Source: Deltaproteobacteria bacterium
GTDB taxonomy: Bacteria; Myxococcota; Kuafuiibacteriia; Kuafuiibacteriales; Kuafuiibacteriaceae
NCBI GenBank assembly: GCA_016703535.1
Contig: JADJBV010000001.1
Location: 4,330,001-4,394,000, forward strand
Direction of reading: 5' to 3'
DNA length: 64,000 nt
Each line of letters opens with the position of its first letter. Position 1 is the stretch's first letter. The translations under genes and the position numbers were made by a program. Below the pieces are notes generated by a model. It searched no databases, was not told the origin of the DNA, and was given only the letters and a program-made list of their open reading frames with translations. This document shows positions 26,022 to 34,389 of the stretch, in pieces.

Positions 26022-26996
26022 TCAAGACTTGGTGTGGCGAATGAGCTGATCCAAGGCGCCCTTGAGGCCGTCGTGGAGCGGCTTCACGTCCTCGGGCTTC
26101 CACTTGTCCTCGGGCTCTCGCACGAAAGAGGTCCGATCGACGCGGTTGTCGACCCGGGCGATCGGCAGAAAATGACGCACGCCGTCGCGTTCGATGGTGA
26201 CCGTACCCTTTTGGGTGGACTGGGACTCGAGCCAGTCCATGTCATCGCAGCCGTATTCGTTGAGCATGACGTGGAGCGGCACGCCATGGTGCAGGATCGA
26301 TCCCGGATCGTTGGGATCGGTGCGGGCTTCGTTTTTGCGCCGCGACTCCTCGGGGGTCACCCAGATGTAGAGGATGCGGGCCTTCTGGAGCAGGGCCGGT
26401 GAGAGGCGCCCGATCGAGTAGGCGTAGCCATAGGGGGCGGCCAGCGGCATCTTCGAGCCCTGCTTGCCGCCACGGGCGAACTCGATCACCAGGGTCTTGC
26501 CCTCGAGGGTGTCCGGGTAGTTCTCGAGCTTTTCGTCGAGGAGCGCTCGAGCCTCGTCCTCCAGCACCTCGGCCAGCTGGCTTTTGGTGGAGGCGTCCAG
26601 GGCCTTGATCCGAGGGGTCGCGCCGACGGCCTCCGAGGCCTTGTCGAAGCGGCCGAACAACCACTCGGCGGCCGAGGCCGGCGCGTAGTGGCGTTTGGTG
26701 ACCAGGTCGTCGTAGTCCTGGTTGAGCAGGTCGATCAAGGTGCCCCAGGCCCGGGGATCCTGGAAGGAACGATCCGGAGCCTCGAAGTAGAGGCGCGGCT
26801 GCTTCATGGCCTGGAGCTCGTCGTCGACCCGGCGCATCAGGTGCACGTACGGGAAGTCGTCGAGCTGGACCGTCGGGCCCATGTGAAAGTCCCGGGCCGC
26901 CACTTCGGGATCCAGGTGGGCCAAATAACGGCGCACCTCCGACTTGCCGGAGGCCGGCAGAGCGAGCAGCAACACCGTGTCGAGAACCTGAGTCAT
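26022..26996 (-). CDS. P-loop NTPase-like conserved protein, unknown function
   Basis: 324 aa from ATG 26996. Right after the start, VLLLALPASGKSEVRRYLAHL has the form of a Walker A loop (PxSGKS), so a kinase or NTPase fold is likely. Further conserved-looking blocks: VQLDDFPYVHLMRRVDDEL, TLVIEFARGGKQGS (a possible Walker B-like strand ending in E/D) and ARILYIWVTPEESRRKNE. Length and layout resemble nucleotide-binding proteins acting on small molecules, but I do not recognise the family. Begins 22 bases downstream of the membrane-protein gene and precedes the dehydrogenase, so may be co-transcribed. Confidence 0.7.
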   Translation of the reverse strand: MTQVLDTVLLLALPASGKSEVRRYLAHLDPEVAARDFHMGPTVQLDDFPYVHLMRRVDDELQAMKQPRLYFEAPDRSFQDPRAWGTLIDLLNQDYDDLVTKRHYAPASAAEWLFGRFDKASEAVGATPRIKALDASTKSQLAEVLEDEARALLDEKLENYPDTLEGKTLVIEFARGGKQGSKMPLAAPYGYAYSIGRLSPALLQKARILYIWVTPEESRRKNEARTDPNDPGSILHHGVPLHVMLNEYGCDDMDWLESQSTQKGTVTIERDGVRHFLPIARVDNRVDRTSFVREPEDKWKPEDVKPLHDGLKGALDQLIRHTKS

Positions 26997-27018
26997 GACC
27001 AATACTCCTTTGACGTGA

Positions 27019-28056
27019 TCACGCGGGCACCGGTGCCCGGGACCGTTCGGCCCGGGCCAAAAAGGCGACGGCGACCAAGATGAAGCCGAGGGACACCCAG
27101 TCGCGGGGCTCGGGGGCGGGCCCACCGTAGAGCCCGAAGAAGATCAAGGTGGAGGCCGTGCCCGCGGTCAACGAGGTCAAGCGATTGACCAAACCCGCGA
27201 AGGTCGCGGTGCGGCCCTTGTACATGAAGATGAAGACCGAAAAAAACGCGACCATGCCGTAGGCCAGGCCGGAAATCCCAGCGCCCCAGGCGTGGGAGTG
27301 GGGATCGTCCAAGGCGGCCGCGAACTGCTGAAGCTGGGGCAGGTCCGAGCTCCGACCAACCCGCCAGGCGATCAGCCCCGCCAAGACCATCGCGGTGGTC
27401 GCCGCCAGCTGCTCGACCCCAAAGAAGGCTTGGTTCGAGCCCCGGGCTCCGGCGGGCCGGGTGTTCTTGTAGTAGTTCATCAGGTAGATCCGGATGAAAT
27501 AGGCGGCGATATAGCTGGAGAGGATGCCCACCGCCGCGGGCGATCCGAGGAAGTCGAAGCTCGGGCCCGCGGGATCCCGCCCCAGGACCAGGTGCACCGC
27601 CACCGCCAACAGCGCGAAGATCACCGCCAGGTTCTCCAGGCCGTGGACCTTCTTGTGCAGGATACCTTGCCGAATTTGGATCGCGTCCACGACCCGGCTG
27701 ACGATGATGATGCTGCCCCGCATGATCACCATCGCCACCATGACCGAGATCGGCAGGGTGTACATCAGGGTGGTCGTGGGGATGACCACCGCCGTACAGA
27801 TCCCCGAGGGGATCACATAGAGCAGCTCCCGGGCGGGCAAGCGGTACCAGCCCGCCGCCAACACCACCCCCAGGCACAAAAGGGTGCCCCCCAGGGTGTT
27901 GTAGACCAGGTAGGCCATGCCCCCCATGCCCGGCAGCCCCTGGTCCGGGCTTCCGCCGTAGTACTTGGCGGCGACGCCGGTCAGAACGTAGAAGGCAAAG
28001 TAGCCGGCACACAGCTGAACCAGCCGCCCGGTGCTCCCCTCCTCGGTCCTCCACAT
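27019..28056 (-). CDS. Multi-pass membrane protein, EamA/DMT-transporter-like
   Basis: 345 aa with about ten hydrophobic segments, in the pattern of the drug/metabolite transporter superfamily: ELLYVIPSGICTAVVIPTTT, LPISVMVAMVIMRGSIIIVS (the conserved repeat-end region), FGVEQLAATTAMVLAGLIAW, ISGLAYGMVAFFSVFIFMY, and a C-terminal DWVSLGFILVAVAFLARA. The two halves appear related, as expected for a duplicated EamA domain. Substrate unknown. A similar membrane protein next to a P-loop gene may be a conserved pair; this is inference. Confidence 0.75.
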   Translation of the reverse strand: MWRTEEGSTGRLVQLCAGYFAFYVLTGVAAKYYGGSPDQGLPGMGGMAYLVYNTLGGTLLCLGVVLAAGWYRLPARELLYVIPSGICTAVVIPTTTLMYTLPISVMVAMVIMRGSIIIVSRVVDAIQIRQGILHKKVHGLENLAVIFALLAVAVHLVLGRDPAGPSFDFLGSPAAVGILSSYIAAYFIRIYLMNYYKNTRPAGARGSNQAFFGVEQLAATTAMVLAGLIAWRVGRSSDLPQLQQFAAALDDPHSHAWGAGISGLAYGMVAFFSVFIFMYKGRTATFAGLVNRLTSLTAGTASTLIFFGLYGGPAPEPRDWVSLGFILVAVAFLARAERSRAPVPA

Positions 28057-28106
28057 GGGAAAGGGAGCCCCTACTTTGGGTGCTTCGCCGAGGCAAGCTA
28101 GGATGG

Positions 28107-28826
28107 GTGGACTTGGCGACCAGCTTCCCCATCCCGGGCCCCGTCCGACCGGCCCGCTTCGTCGATCGCCCCAACCGCTTCATCGTCCGGGCTCGGCTCG
28201 ATCCCGATGATCTCTTGATCACCGCCCACTTGCCCGATCCGGGCCGGCTCAAGGAGCTCCTGACCCCCGGGGCCAGGATGTGGGTGCGGAGCGAGGCTGA
28301 CCCCACCCGCAAGACCGAATGGACGGCGGTGCTCCTGGAACACCCGGGCGGCCTGATCGCGCTCCAAACCACCTTGGCCAATGACCTGGTGCACCGGGCC
28401 CTCGTCGAGGAGACCTTGACCGAGGTCGAGGGCTGGAACCTTGAGCGGCCCGAGGCGGCGATCGGACGATCACGCTTCGACTTTTTGCTCTCCCAAGTCA
28501 CCGGCGAAAAGATGGTGCTGGAGGTGAAGAGCGTGACCATGGTCGACGGTCAGATCGCCCGCTTCCCCGACGCGCCCAGCGAACGGGCGGCGCGCCACCT
28601 CAAGGAGATGGCAGAGCTGGCGAGCAAGACGGGCTGGTTCGCGACGGCCGTGTTCGTCGTGCAGCGGGTCGATGCCCACCGGTTTTCTCCAGCCAAAGAC
28701 ATCGACCCTGCGTTTGCGGCGGCCTTGGCGGAGGCCAAAGCGGCGGGCGTCCGCTTGGTGGCGCGGCGCTGCCAAGTGACCTTGGCGGAGATGGTGCTCG
28801 GCATGCCTTTGCCGGTCGTGCTCTGA
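28107..28826 (+). CDS. sfsA: SfsA family DNA/RNA nuclease (sugar fermentation stimulation protein)
   Basis: About 239 aa. Typical blocks: ARFVDRPNRFIVRARLD near the start; ITAHLPDPGRLKELLTPGAR; GRSRFDFLL; and LEVKSVTMVDGQIARFPDAP, which carries the PD-(D/E)XK-type Asp...ExK residues. FVVQRVDAHRFSPAKDIDP follows. The family binds DNA and has been reported to have nuclease activity; the older name refers to maltose metabolism in E. coli. The start is uncertain: GTG 28107 preceded by AGGA, or the GTG at 28080 giving nine more residues. Followed by a large inverted-repeat element. Confidence 0.92.
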   Translation: MDLATSFPIPGPVRPARFVDRPNRFIVRARLDPDDLLITAHLPDPGRLKELLTPGARMWVRSEADPTRKTEWTAVLLEHPGGLIALQTTLANDLVHRALVEETLTEVEGWNLERPEAAIGRSRFDFLLSQVTGEKMVLEVKSVTMVDGQIARFPDAPSERAARHLKEMAELASKTGWFATAVFVVQRVDAHRFSPAKDIDPAFAAALAEAKAAGVRLVARRCQVTLAEMVLGMPLPVVL

Positions 28827-29083
28827 ACCGGACCGGACCGGACGGGAGGGGATGACAGGAAGGCGGGAAGACGGGAAGGGCCTCGCCCAAAGAGACGGCA
28901 GAAAATGCGTGAGAGACTGCCTTTTGAAAAGCGTCTTCTGCTGGGTGTGAGCCGGCGCTCCGGGCCAAGGGCCGCATCCGGAGCGCTGTGCCATGAGTCA
29001 GCAGGGCCGCCCACCCCAAAATTCTCCGACCTTCCCGTCTTCCCGTCTTCCTGTCGTCCCCTCCGGCGACGACCGTCGCCCGA
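28827..29083. other. 257-base convergent intergenic region holding inverted-repeat element A
   Basis: No gene is supported here. It contains a (CCGGA)-type tandem triplet just after sfsA, a 35-base inverted repeat, inner hairpins and a final 16-base hairpin (GGCGAC-GACC-GTCGCC at 29065-29080) next to the stop of the following gene. Short frames read through it but only across the palindromic sequence. Confidence 0.7.
28845..29064. repeat. Large structured inverted-repeat element A (35-base arms)
   Basis: The left arm (28845-28879, purine-rich) is the inverse complement of the right arm (29030-29064) at 33 of 35 positions. Both differences become G-U pairs if the plus strand is transcribed, so the plus-strand RNA would pair along all 35 positions. 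The 150-base interior has its own hairpins: GGCAG/CTGCC (28897-28921), CTTTTgAAAAG (28921-28931) and GCGCTCCGG/CCGGAGCGC (28955-28986). It may be a miniature inverted-repeat element, a structured RNA or a bidirectional terminator. Confidence 0.8.
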
Positions 29084-29521
29084 CTAAAGCCTAAGCCCCA
29101 GGCGAGCCCCCACGATCGGCTCTGGATCCAAGTACCCCGCCTCGACCCCGAAGCCGATGGGCCCCACCTGGAGGCCCAACCCGATCGCCGCGTGGGCGCG
29201 GATCGCGTCGCCGTTGTTGATCAAGAACCAAGGACCGGCGAGGCCCTCGATGTAGAAGGATGGCAGCGGCATGATCCGCACCACGAGGTCGGTCTCGAAG
29301 CCCGCCCGGGCCGGCCCGGTGACCAAAAGAACCCCACCCCGGGCGCCCACGGACAGGATCGGCAAGAGGTTGGCCTCGTAGCCGATGGTGCCGTCGAAGT
29401 AGGCCCGCTCGGCGAACCAGTAGTTGGCGCCGACCCCCAATCGCAGGGTGCCGGCTTCGCTGGTGTCGGGGAGGAAGGAGACAAAGAGGCCGAAGAGGAC
29501 GGCCAGGCCCAGGCGACGCAT
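29084..29521 (-). CDS. Small outer-membrane beta-barrel protein
   Basis: 145 aa from ATG 29521. Signal peptide MRRLGLAVLFGLFVSFLPDTSEA, then eight short Gly/aromatic strands: LRLGVGANYWFA, DGTIGYEANLLPILSVGARGG, ETDLVVRIMPLPSFYIEG, AAIGLGLQVGPIGFGVEAGY, ending PIVGARLGLRL. The size and strand number match the small OmpA/OprF-like barrels. Function unknown; could be a channel or an adhesin. The gene sits alone between two large inverted-repeat elements, with a hairpin (29541-29573) just upstream in its likely 5' leader. Confidence 0.8.
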   Translation of the reverse strand: MRRLGLAVLFGLFVSFLPDTSEAGTLRLGVGANYWFAERAYFDGTIGYEANLLPILSVGARGGVLLVTGPARAGFETDLVVRIMPLPSFYIEGLAGPWFLINNGDAIRAHAAIGLGLQVGPIGFGVEAGYLDPEPIVGARLGLRL

Positions 29522-29540
29522 GAGCCTGGTGTTAGGGCAG

Positions 29541-29573
29541 AGCCTGGGAGAAGGCAACGCCCCCTCCCAGGCT
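29541..29573. repeat. Hairpin in the leader of the small barrel gene
   Basis: AGCCTGGGAG (29541-29550) and CTCCCAGGCT (29564-29573) are perfect inverse complements with a 13-base loop. Reading leftwards it lies 19 bases before the barrel ATG, and it abuts the left end of element B. It could be a terminator of the upstream fasciclin transcript without a U-run, or a leader structure. Confidence 0.6.
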
Positions 29574-29574
29574 A

Positions 29575-29735
29575 AGGGCCCGTTCCGGAATGAGGTAGCC
29601 CTTTGGGCCGATGATCCATCCCGCCTGGCTTCGTTACGCCTCGTCGCCAGACAGCGGAGTATGCCTTCCTCGGCAAACCTTGCCAGTCGGGCGCCTCATC
29701 GGCCGAAATGACCACCTCATTCCGGAACGGGCCCT
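29575..29735. repeat. Large structured inverted-repeat element B (22-base perfect arms plus inner pairing)
   Basis: AGGGCCCGTTCCGGAATGAG plus GT (29575-29596) is exactly inverse-complemented at 29714-29735. Two further blocks pair inside: GGCCGATGA (29606-29614) with TCATCGGCC (29696-29704), and CCCGCCTGGC (29620-29629) with GCCAGTCGGG (29682-29691) at 9 of 10 positions. The whole 161 bases could fold into one long interrupted stem. The right end GGGCCCTAAGG recurs at 36391-36401. Unrelated in sequence to element A. Likely a miniature inverted-repeat or REP-like element. Confidence 0.8.
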
Positions 29736-29743
29736 AAGGTAAG

Positions 29744-31057
29744 TCAACGACCGATGACGCCGCTGACCACGTGCACCACCCCACTCAGGGTGCGGATGTC
29801 GGTGTCCACCACCTGGGAGCGATTGCCCTCTTCGTCGACGATGAAGACGTCTTCATCGACGATGTCGACCTCCAGCACCATCCCCGAGGCTGCTCGGAAG
29901 AGCTGACCATCGAAGAGTCCGGTGGAGAGGAGCTGACCGGCGACCACGTGGCTGGTCAACACCTGGGTCAAGGTCGAGGTCCCGACCGTCGCCACGTTGA
30001 TCCCCGAGGCCGTAAAGGCCGCGTTGGTCGGCGCAAACACGGTGATCGGCTCTTCTCCTTCGATGGTGTTCGGCGTCAGAGCCGCCGCCACGTTGGCCCG
30101 GGTGACGGCTTGCTCCAAGGTGGAGAAGTCGGCGCTGGCCACCACCACGTCCACGGTGGTCGGCGGAATGATCACACTCGCGAGTTCGTGGACCACGCCA
30201 TCGCTGGCAACGACGTCGACGTTTTCGCCGAGATCTGCGCCACCCACGGTGATCGGCGGGCCCGCGGTCACCACCAAAGGCAACTTGGCGGCCGAGGTCA
30301 GGGGGCTGCCCGCGACCAAATCTTCCGAGGCCACACTCCCCGCCACCACGTGGTGGAGCAGGATGTTGGCCAACACGTCGGCGCCCACGCTCGAGGTGTC
30401 CACCTCGCCGAAGGCGTCGTCGGTCGGCGCAAACACGGTAAAGGGCCCGCCCGAGGTCAACACGGGCGTCAGTCCGGCCACGTCCACCGCACCCAAGAGC
30501 GCGGCATAACCGCCGTCGGTCAACGCAGTGGCGAGGTCAGGCAAAGGTGCGGGCGGCGGGGTCAACACCTTGTCGATCTGGTGGAGCATCCCGTTCTTCG
30601 CGCCTTGGTCGACCTTGGTCACCTTGGCCACCGTGCCGAGGTAGTCGCGCAGCGAAACTTCGCTGCCGTTCACCAAGACATGCACCGTGGTGCTGGTGAT
30701 GGTGCGCAGGTCCTTCTGCAAGACCACCAGGTTGGCCGGCACGAAGCCGCCCGCCATGTGGAAACGCAGCACCGCACTCAATGCCACGGGGTCCTCGCGG
30801 AGGGCCGTCAGGGCCGCCGCCGGCACGGCCGAGAAGGCCGCGTTGGTCGGCGCGAACACCGTGAACACCGCTTGGGTGCTGTTCAGGGCCTCATCGAGAC
30901 CGGCCACCGTGGCCAACTCAACGAAGGTCGTGAGGTTGGGATCCTCTTTGGCCAACTCGAGCACGGACTTGTCGAAGGACCGGTAGACCGGCCGCCCTTC
31001 ATCGCCGCACGCAAACAAGCCCAGGAGAGAGAAGGTCGAGATCAACAAACGTCGCAT
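29744..31057 (-). CDS. Lipoprotein with three fasciclin (FAS1) domains
   Basis: 437 aa from ATG 31057, preceded by GAGGAG. Lipoprotein signal MRRLLISTFSLLGLFACGD (lipobox LFAC). Three consecutive FAS1 domains (about 27-160, 165-300, 305-437) each show the hallmark VFAPTNAAF or VFAPTDDAF box and an H-x-x-x-G motif (RFHMAGG, LHHVVAGS, TSHVVAGQ). FAS1 domains mediate adhesion and binding of polymers or heme-like ligands in some bacteria. It begins 11 bases after the TonB-dependent receptor stop, so both are one operon, suggesting a surface lipoprotein partner of the receptor. Confidence 0.93.
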   Translation of the reverse strand: MRRLLISTFSLLGLFACGDEGRPVYRSFDKSVLELAKEDPNLTTFVELATVAGLDEALNSTQAVFTVFAPTNAAFSAVPAAALTALREDPVALSAVLRFHMAGGFVPANLVVLQKDLRTITSTTVHVLVNGSEVSLRDYLGTVAKVTKVDQGAKNGMLHQIDKVLTPPPAPLPDLATALTDGGYAALLGAVDVAGLTPVLTSGGPFTVFAPTDDAFGEVDTSSVGADVLANILLHHVVAGSVASEDLVAGSPLTSAAKLPLVVTAGPPITVGGADLGENVDVVASDGVVHELASVIIPPTTVDVVVASADFSTLEQAVTRANVAAALTPNTIEGEEPITVFAPTNAAFTASGINVATVGTSTLTQVLTSHVVAGQLLSTGLFDGQLFRAASGMVLEVDIVDEDVFIVDEEGNRSQVVDTDIRTLSGVVHVVSGVIGR

Positions 31058-31068
31058 CGTCGTGCTCC

Positions 31069-34000
31069 TCACAGCTGGTGCCGCAGGTTGAGGTAGAAGT
31101 ACCGCCCCAACAGATCGTAGTTGTAGGCATCGGTGTTGGCCAAGAAGCCGGCGTCGATGAACGGCGGATCCTGATCCAGGAAGTTGTTGATGCCCGCCGA
31201 GAAGGTGGTGAAGCCCAAGGGGTTCTGGAACGAGTAGCCCGCGTAGATGTCCATGGTCACGTTGGCGTCCACGTCCCGGCGTTTGGCCTCGGTTTCGGCC
31301 GTACAATCTTGGCCCTCACACTCCTCGATGCCGCCGATGTAGCGGAGGTTGTAGCCGGCGTTGAAGCCGTCCTTGTTCCATCCGAGGCCGAAGTTCGCCT
31401 TGAGATCGGGGAACACCTTTTCCAGGTCGTAGACGCCTTGGCCGTTGATGATCTTCCCGTCGGCCTGGACCTCTTCGTACACGAAGGTGAAGGTCCCCTC
31501 GAGGTTCATCCGGAACCGCCCGTAGTCGGTGGGGATCGCGTAGAGCAGCGCCACGTCGAGGCCCGAGGTGTTGGTGCCGCCGGTGTTCACCTGGGTATCC
31601 AAGATCTGATCGATCGAGCCGACCTGGGTCCGGGTGATCTTGTCGCAATATTGCCGCTCGCCCTCGGCGCGGTTGTAGCACTCGTTCAAGATCACCTGGG
31701 TCCCGATGGCCTGGATCCCGTTGTCGATGGCGATGTTGAAGTAGTCCGCGGTCAAGGACAGGTTGTCGGTCCACTTGTTGATCTTGGGCGTGACCACCAC
31801 GCCGGCCGTCGCCACTCGGGCGGTTTCGGGCTGGAGCGTGGGGTTGCCTCCGAGGATCGCGCGCTCCTGGGTGTTGGGCGTGGTGAAGTCGTTGGGCACA
31901 CCTTCACGCATACATTGGGCATCGGCCTCGGGGGTTCGAGGTTCGGTGGTGTCGCAGGGATCGGTCACGTTCTCTTGGCTCTCGGACTGGCCCGAATACA
32001 GCTCGGAGACGTTCGGGGCCCGATAGGCCCGGGAGTAGGTGCCGCGCAGGGTCAACGAGTCGATCACCTGCCAACGCGCGCCGAGCTTCCACGAGGTGTC
32101 GGTGCCGAAGGTGTCGTAGTCCGAGACCCGGAGTTGGCCGGTCAACTCGATCAACTTGGCGCCAACGACATCGAGGGCGATCGGCACGTTGAGCTCGGCG
32201 AAGCCGGCGTTCTCTTGGTAACCGCCTTCGACGGGTTCGCTGGCGTTGCCGGTGGTGTCACCGGTGGCGGTGAGCGGGTCGGGCAGGTTGGCCCCTGATT
32301 CGGCCCGGTTCTGATAACCAAAGCCGAGGCTGACGGCGTTGCTGAGCAGGTCGAAGAGTTCGCCGTTCATCGAAAGGGACAGGATCCGCTGATCGCTGAA
32401 GCCCCGAGCCACACCGCGGTACTGGAGGTACTTCAACATCTCGGGGGTGACCGTGCCGGCCCCGCCAAAGATATTGAGAGGAACACAACCCGCGATGGGC
32501 GCGTCTGGGGTGCCGCACACGGCGACGCCGTTGTCGTTGATGTAACTTGGTCCGACCGCGTTTTGGAGCCGAGGCACGCTGAGGCTGCCACCCGAAGTTT
32601 CGGTGCCTTCGGTGATGCCGTAGACGAAGTTCGCGTCCCAAGTGAAGCGGCTGATGATCCCCAAATCTTCGGGGAAGTCGCCGGTCAGGCCGATCACCGC
32701 CCGATAGGTGCTGAGGTTCTGATCGAAGGTCCGATTTCCGCCTTCGACCATCCGTCGACGCACGTCGATGAAGTCTCGGCCGAAGGGGTTGTAGACGTTC
32801 TGCGCTGAGACGGTCACTCCATACTGAATGGTGAAGACCGGGTCGGGCGCCAGCAACTGCTCCGACCGACGGTTGGTGTAGAGGGCCTCGAAATAGGCCT
32901 TCACGTGGCGCGCGATCTGGTAGTCGCCTTGGCCGAAGAAGCTGATCCGCTCGCTGGGGGTCAGCAAGTAGTTTTCGGGCTGGTAGTTGTAGAAGTCGCC
33001 GGTGTTGCTGTCCGAGTTGCCGCTCTCTTGGAACACCCGCCAACCGTCCTGGGGATCGTTGAAGTAGAAGCCACTGGCGTCGGTGTCGGCTCCGACGATC
33101 CGCTGCCACGCGGCGTTGCCGTTGGGGTCCTCACCGTAGTCGATGATCGCACCTTCGGGTACGGCGCTGCTGCCCGCCGGGATGGCACACCCAACCGTGT
33201 CGGGCTCGAGGGCGCAGCTGACAGTCGTCTTGTTGTCGGTCTCCCAATCGTAGTCGAGATCCTCACGCGCGTACTGACGGCGGCTGGCCAGGATGTCCTG
33301 CTGCTTGAAGTAGTTGAAGTGGAGCAAGAAGCTCCCCTTTTCGCTGACCTCACCGGCGGTGACGCCGAGATCGTAGACCAGACCTCCGCTCTTGCTCGTG
33401 CCGATATAGAGGCTGGACTCGGTCCCCGAGTAGTCCTTGCGGGTGATGATGTTGACCACGCCGGCGATGGCGTCCGAGCCGTAGTAGGCCGAGGCGCCGT
33501 CCTTCAAGATCTGGATGCTCTCGATGATCTCGGCGGGGATCGAGTTGAGGTCGACCGAGTCGTCGGCCCCCAAACCACCCGGGACCATTCGACGTCCGTT
33601 GAGCAACACCAAGGTACGGGCGGTGCCGATGCCGCGCAGGTCGATGCGGGTCGAACCGTCGCCGCCGTTGTTGACCTGGGTGTTGACGCCGTTCGCTTGG
33701 ATCGGGAGGTTCTGAAGGATCTCACCGACCGAAGCGAGGCCGGAGGCGTCGATCTCTTCGCGGGTGATCACCTTGACCGGGGCGGGCGTCACCAAGTCGA
33801 CGCGACGCACCGCGGAGCCGGTGATGTAGAGATCCTCGACCTTGCCGGAGTCGGTCGGCTGGTTGACCACCGGCGCGACGATCGCCTCGGGCGGTGGAGC
33901 CGGTGGGGCCTCGGGCGCGGGCACGTTCAGGTCCGGGGCCGGCGGCTCTTCGGGGGCCGGCGGCACCTCGGCCGGAGGAGCTTCGGGGGGCGGCGCCTCC

Positions 34001-34167
34001 TCACCGGAGACGGGCTCGGCGGGGGGAGCCTCGGGGGCCGCTTCTGCCGGCGGTGCCTCCTCCGCGGGCGCGGTGCCCGCGTCTTGGGCCCATGCCGGAC
34101 CGTGGATGAACAAGCCAAAGCCCGCGACCAGCGCCAGGCCTCGGAGACTCGATCTCAGGGATCGCAT
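31069..34167 (-). CDS. TonB-dependent outer-membrane receptor
   Basis: 1032 aa from ATG 34167, preceded by GGAGGG; longer in-frame starts exist but this one opens the signal peptide (RSLRSSLRGLALVAGFGLFI...AWAQ). Residues 30-105 are a Pro/Ala/Glu-rich spacer. The plug domain follows: VEDLYITGSAVRRVDLVTPA (a TonB box-like region may precede it), VKVITREEIDASGLASVGEI, RGIGTARTLVLLNGRRM and SIQILKDGASAYYGSDAIAG. A 22-strand-type barrel fills the rest and ends in aromatic-rich YFYLNLRHQL. Imports an unknown large nutrient (siderophore, glycan or peptide). Divergent from exbB-exbD-tonB, which would energise it. Confidence 0.96.
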   Translation of the reverse strand: MRSLRSSLRGLALVAGFGLFIHGPAWAQDAGTAPAEEAPPAEAAPEAPPAEPVSGEEAPPPEAPPAEVPPAPEEPPAPDLNVPAPEAPPAPPPEAIVAPVVNQPTDSGKVEDLYITGSAVRRVDLVTPAPVKVITREEIDASGLASVGEILQNLPIQANGVNTQVNNGGDGSTRIDLRGIGTARTLVLLNGRRMVPGGLGADDSVDLNSIPAEIIESIQILKDGASAYYGSDAIAGVVNIITRKDYSGTESSLYIGTSKSGGLVYDLGVTAGEVSEKGSFLLHFNYFKQQDILASRRQYAREDLDYDWETDNKTTVSCALEPDTVGCAIPAGSSAVPEGAIIDYGEDPNGNAAWQRIVGADTDASGFYFNDPQDGWRVFQESGNSDSNTGDFYNYQPENYLLTPSERISFFGQGDYQIARHVKAYFEALYTNRRSEQLLAPDPVFTIQYGVTVSAQNVYNPFGRDFIDVRRRMVEGGNRTFDQNLSTYRAVIGLTGDFPEDLGIISRFTWDANFVYGITEGTETSGGSLSVPRLQNAVGPSYINDNGVAVCGTPDAPIAGCVPLNIFGGAGTVTPEMLKYLQYRGVARGFSDQRILSLSMNGELFDLLSNAVSLGFGYQNRAESGANLPDPLTATGDTTGNASEPVEGGYQENAGFAELNVPIALDVVGAKLIELTGQLRVSDYDTFGTDTSWKLGARWQVIDSLTLRGTYSRAYRAPNVSELYSGQSESQENVTDPCDTTEPRTPEADAQCMREGVPNDFTTPNTQERAILGGNPTLQPETARVATAGVVVTPKINKWTDNLSLTADYFNIAIDNGIQAIGTQVILNECYNRAEGERQYCDKITRTQVGSIDQILDTQVNTGGTNTSGLDVALLYAIPTDYGRFRMNLEGTFTFVYEEVQADGKIINGQGVYDLEKVFPDLKANFGLGWNKDGFNAGYNLRYIGGIEECEGQDCTAETEAKRRDVDANVTMDIYAGYSFQNPLGFTTFSAGINNFLDQDPPFIDAGFLANTDAYNYDLLGRYFYLNLRHQL

Positions 34168-34389
34168 ACCAACCCTCCGACCTTCTGCGACCAGGGCCAT
34201 ACCGACGGGAATGTTTTCTCCTCGGTCAGCCGTTGTTTCGGTCGCTCGTGTCACAATGCTGCCTCCTGTCGCGCGCACCCTGGTTGGAGTCAAATAGCGC
34301 CAGCAAAACCAACTAGTTGGTATGTCGAGAACCGCCCCGAAACTGCAAGCTAGCTTTCGGACGGACCGGTGCGTTAGGCGAGAAGGCCA
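34168..34389. other. Divergent regulatory region between the TonB receptor and exbB
   Basis: 222 bases between the two start codons. It contains the receptor's ribosome-binding site (GGAGGG near 34174), a palindrome at 34308-34321 and the TTGGAG at 34284 that could serve as a -35, but no convincing -10 was found for either direction. AT content is higher than in flanking genes. No short gene is supported. Confidence 0.6.
34308..34321. promoter_or_regulatory. Perfect 14-bp palindrome ACCAACTAGTTGGT, candidate operator
   Basis: ACCAACT followed immediately by its inverse complement AGTTGGT. It stands 68 bases before the exbB start and 141 before the receptor start, the position expected for a dimeric repressor controlling both transcripts. 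A half-site-like TGGTTGGA lies nearby at 34281. It is not a Fur-type sequence. Confidence 0.5.

Noticed and set aside
28600..29019. Minus-strand open frame crossing element A and the end of sfsA
   Set aside because: It runs through palindromic sequence and antisense to sfsA, with no family resemblance.
31078..32298. Long plus-strand open frame opposite the TonB-dependent receptor
   Set aside because: Composition (Val/Gly/His-rich) is that of reverse-strand translation; the receptor frame has full family motifs.
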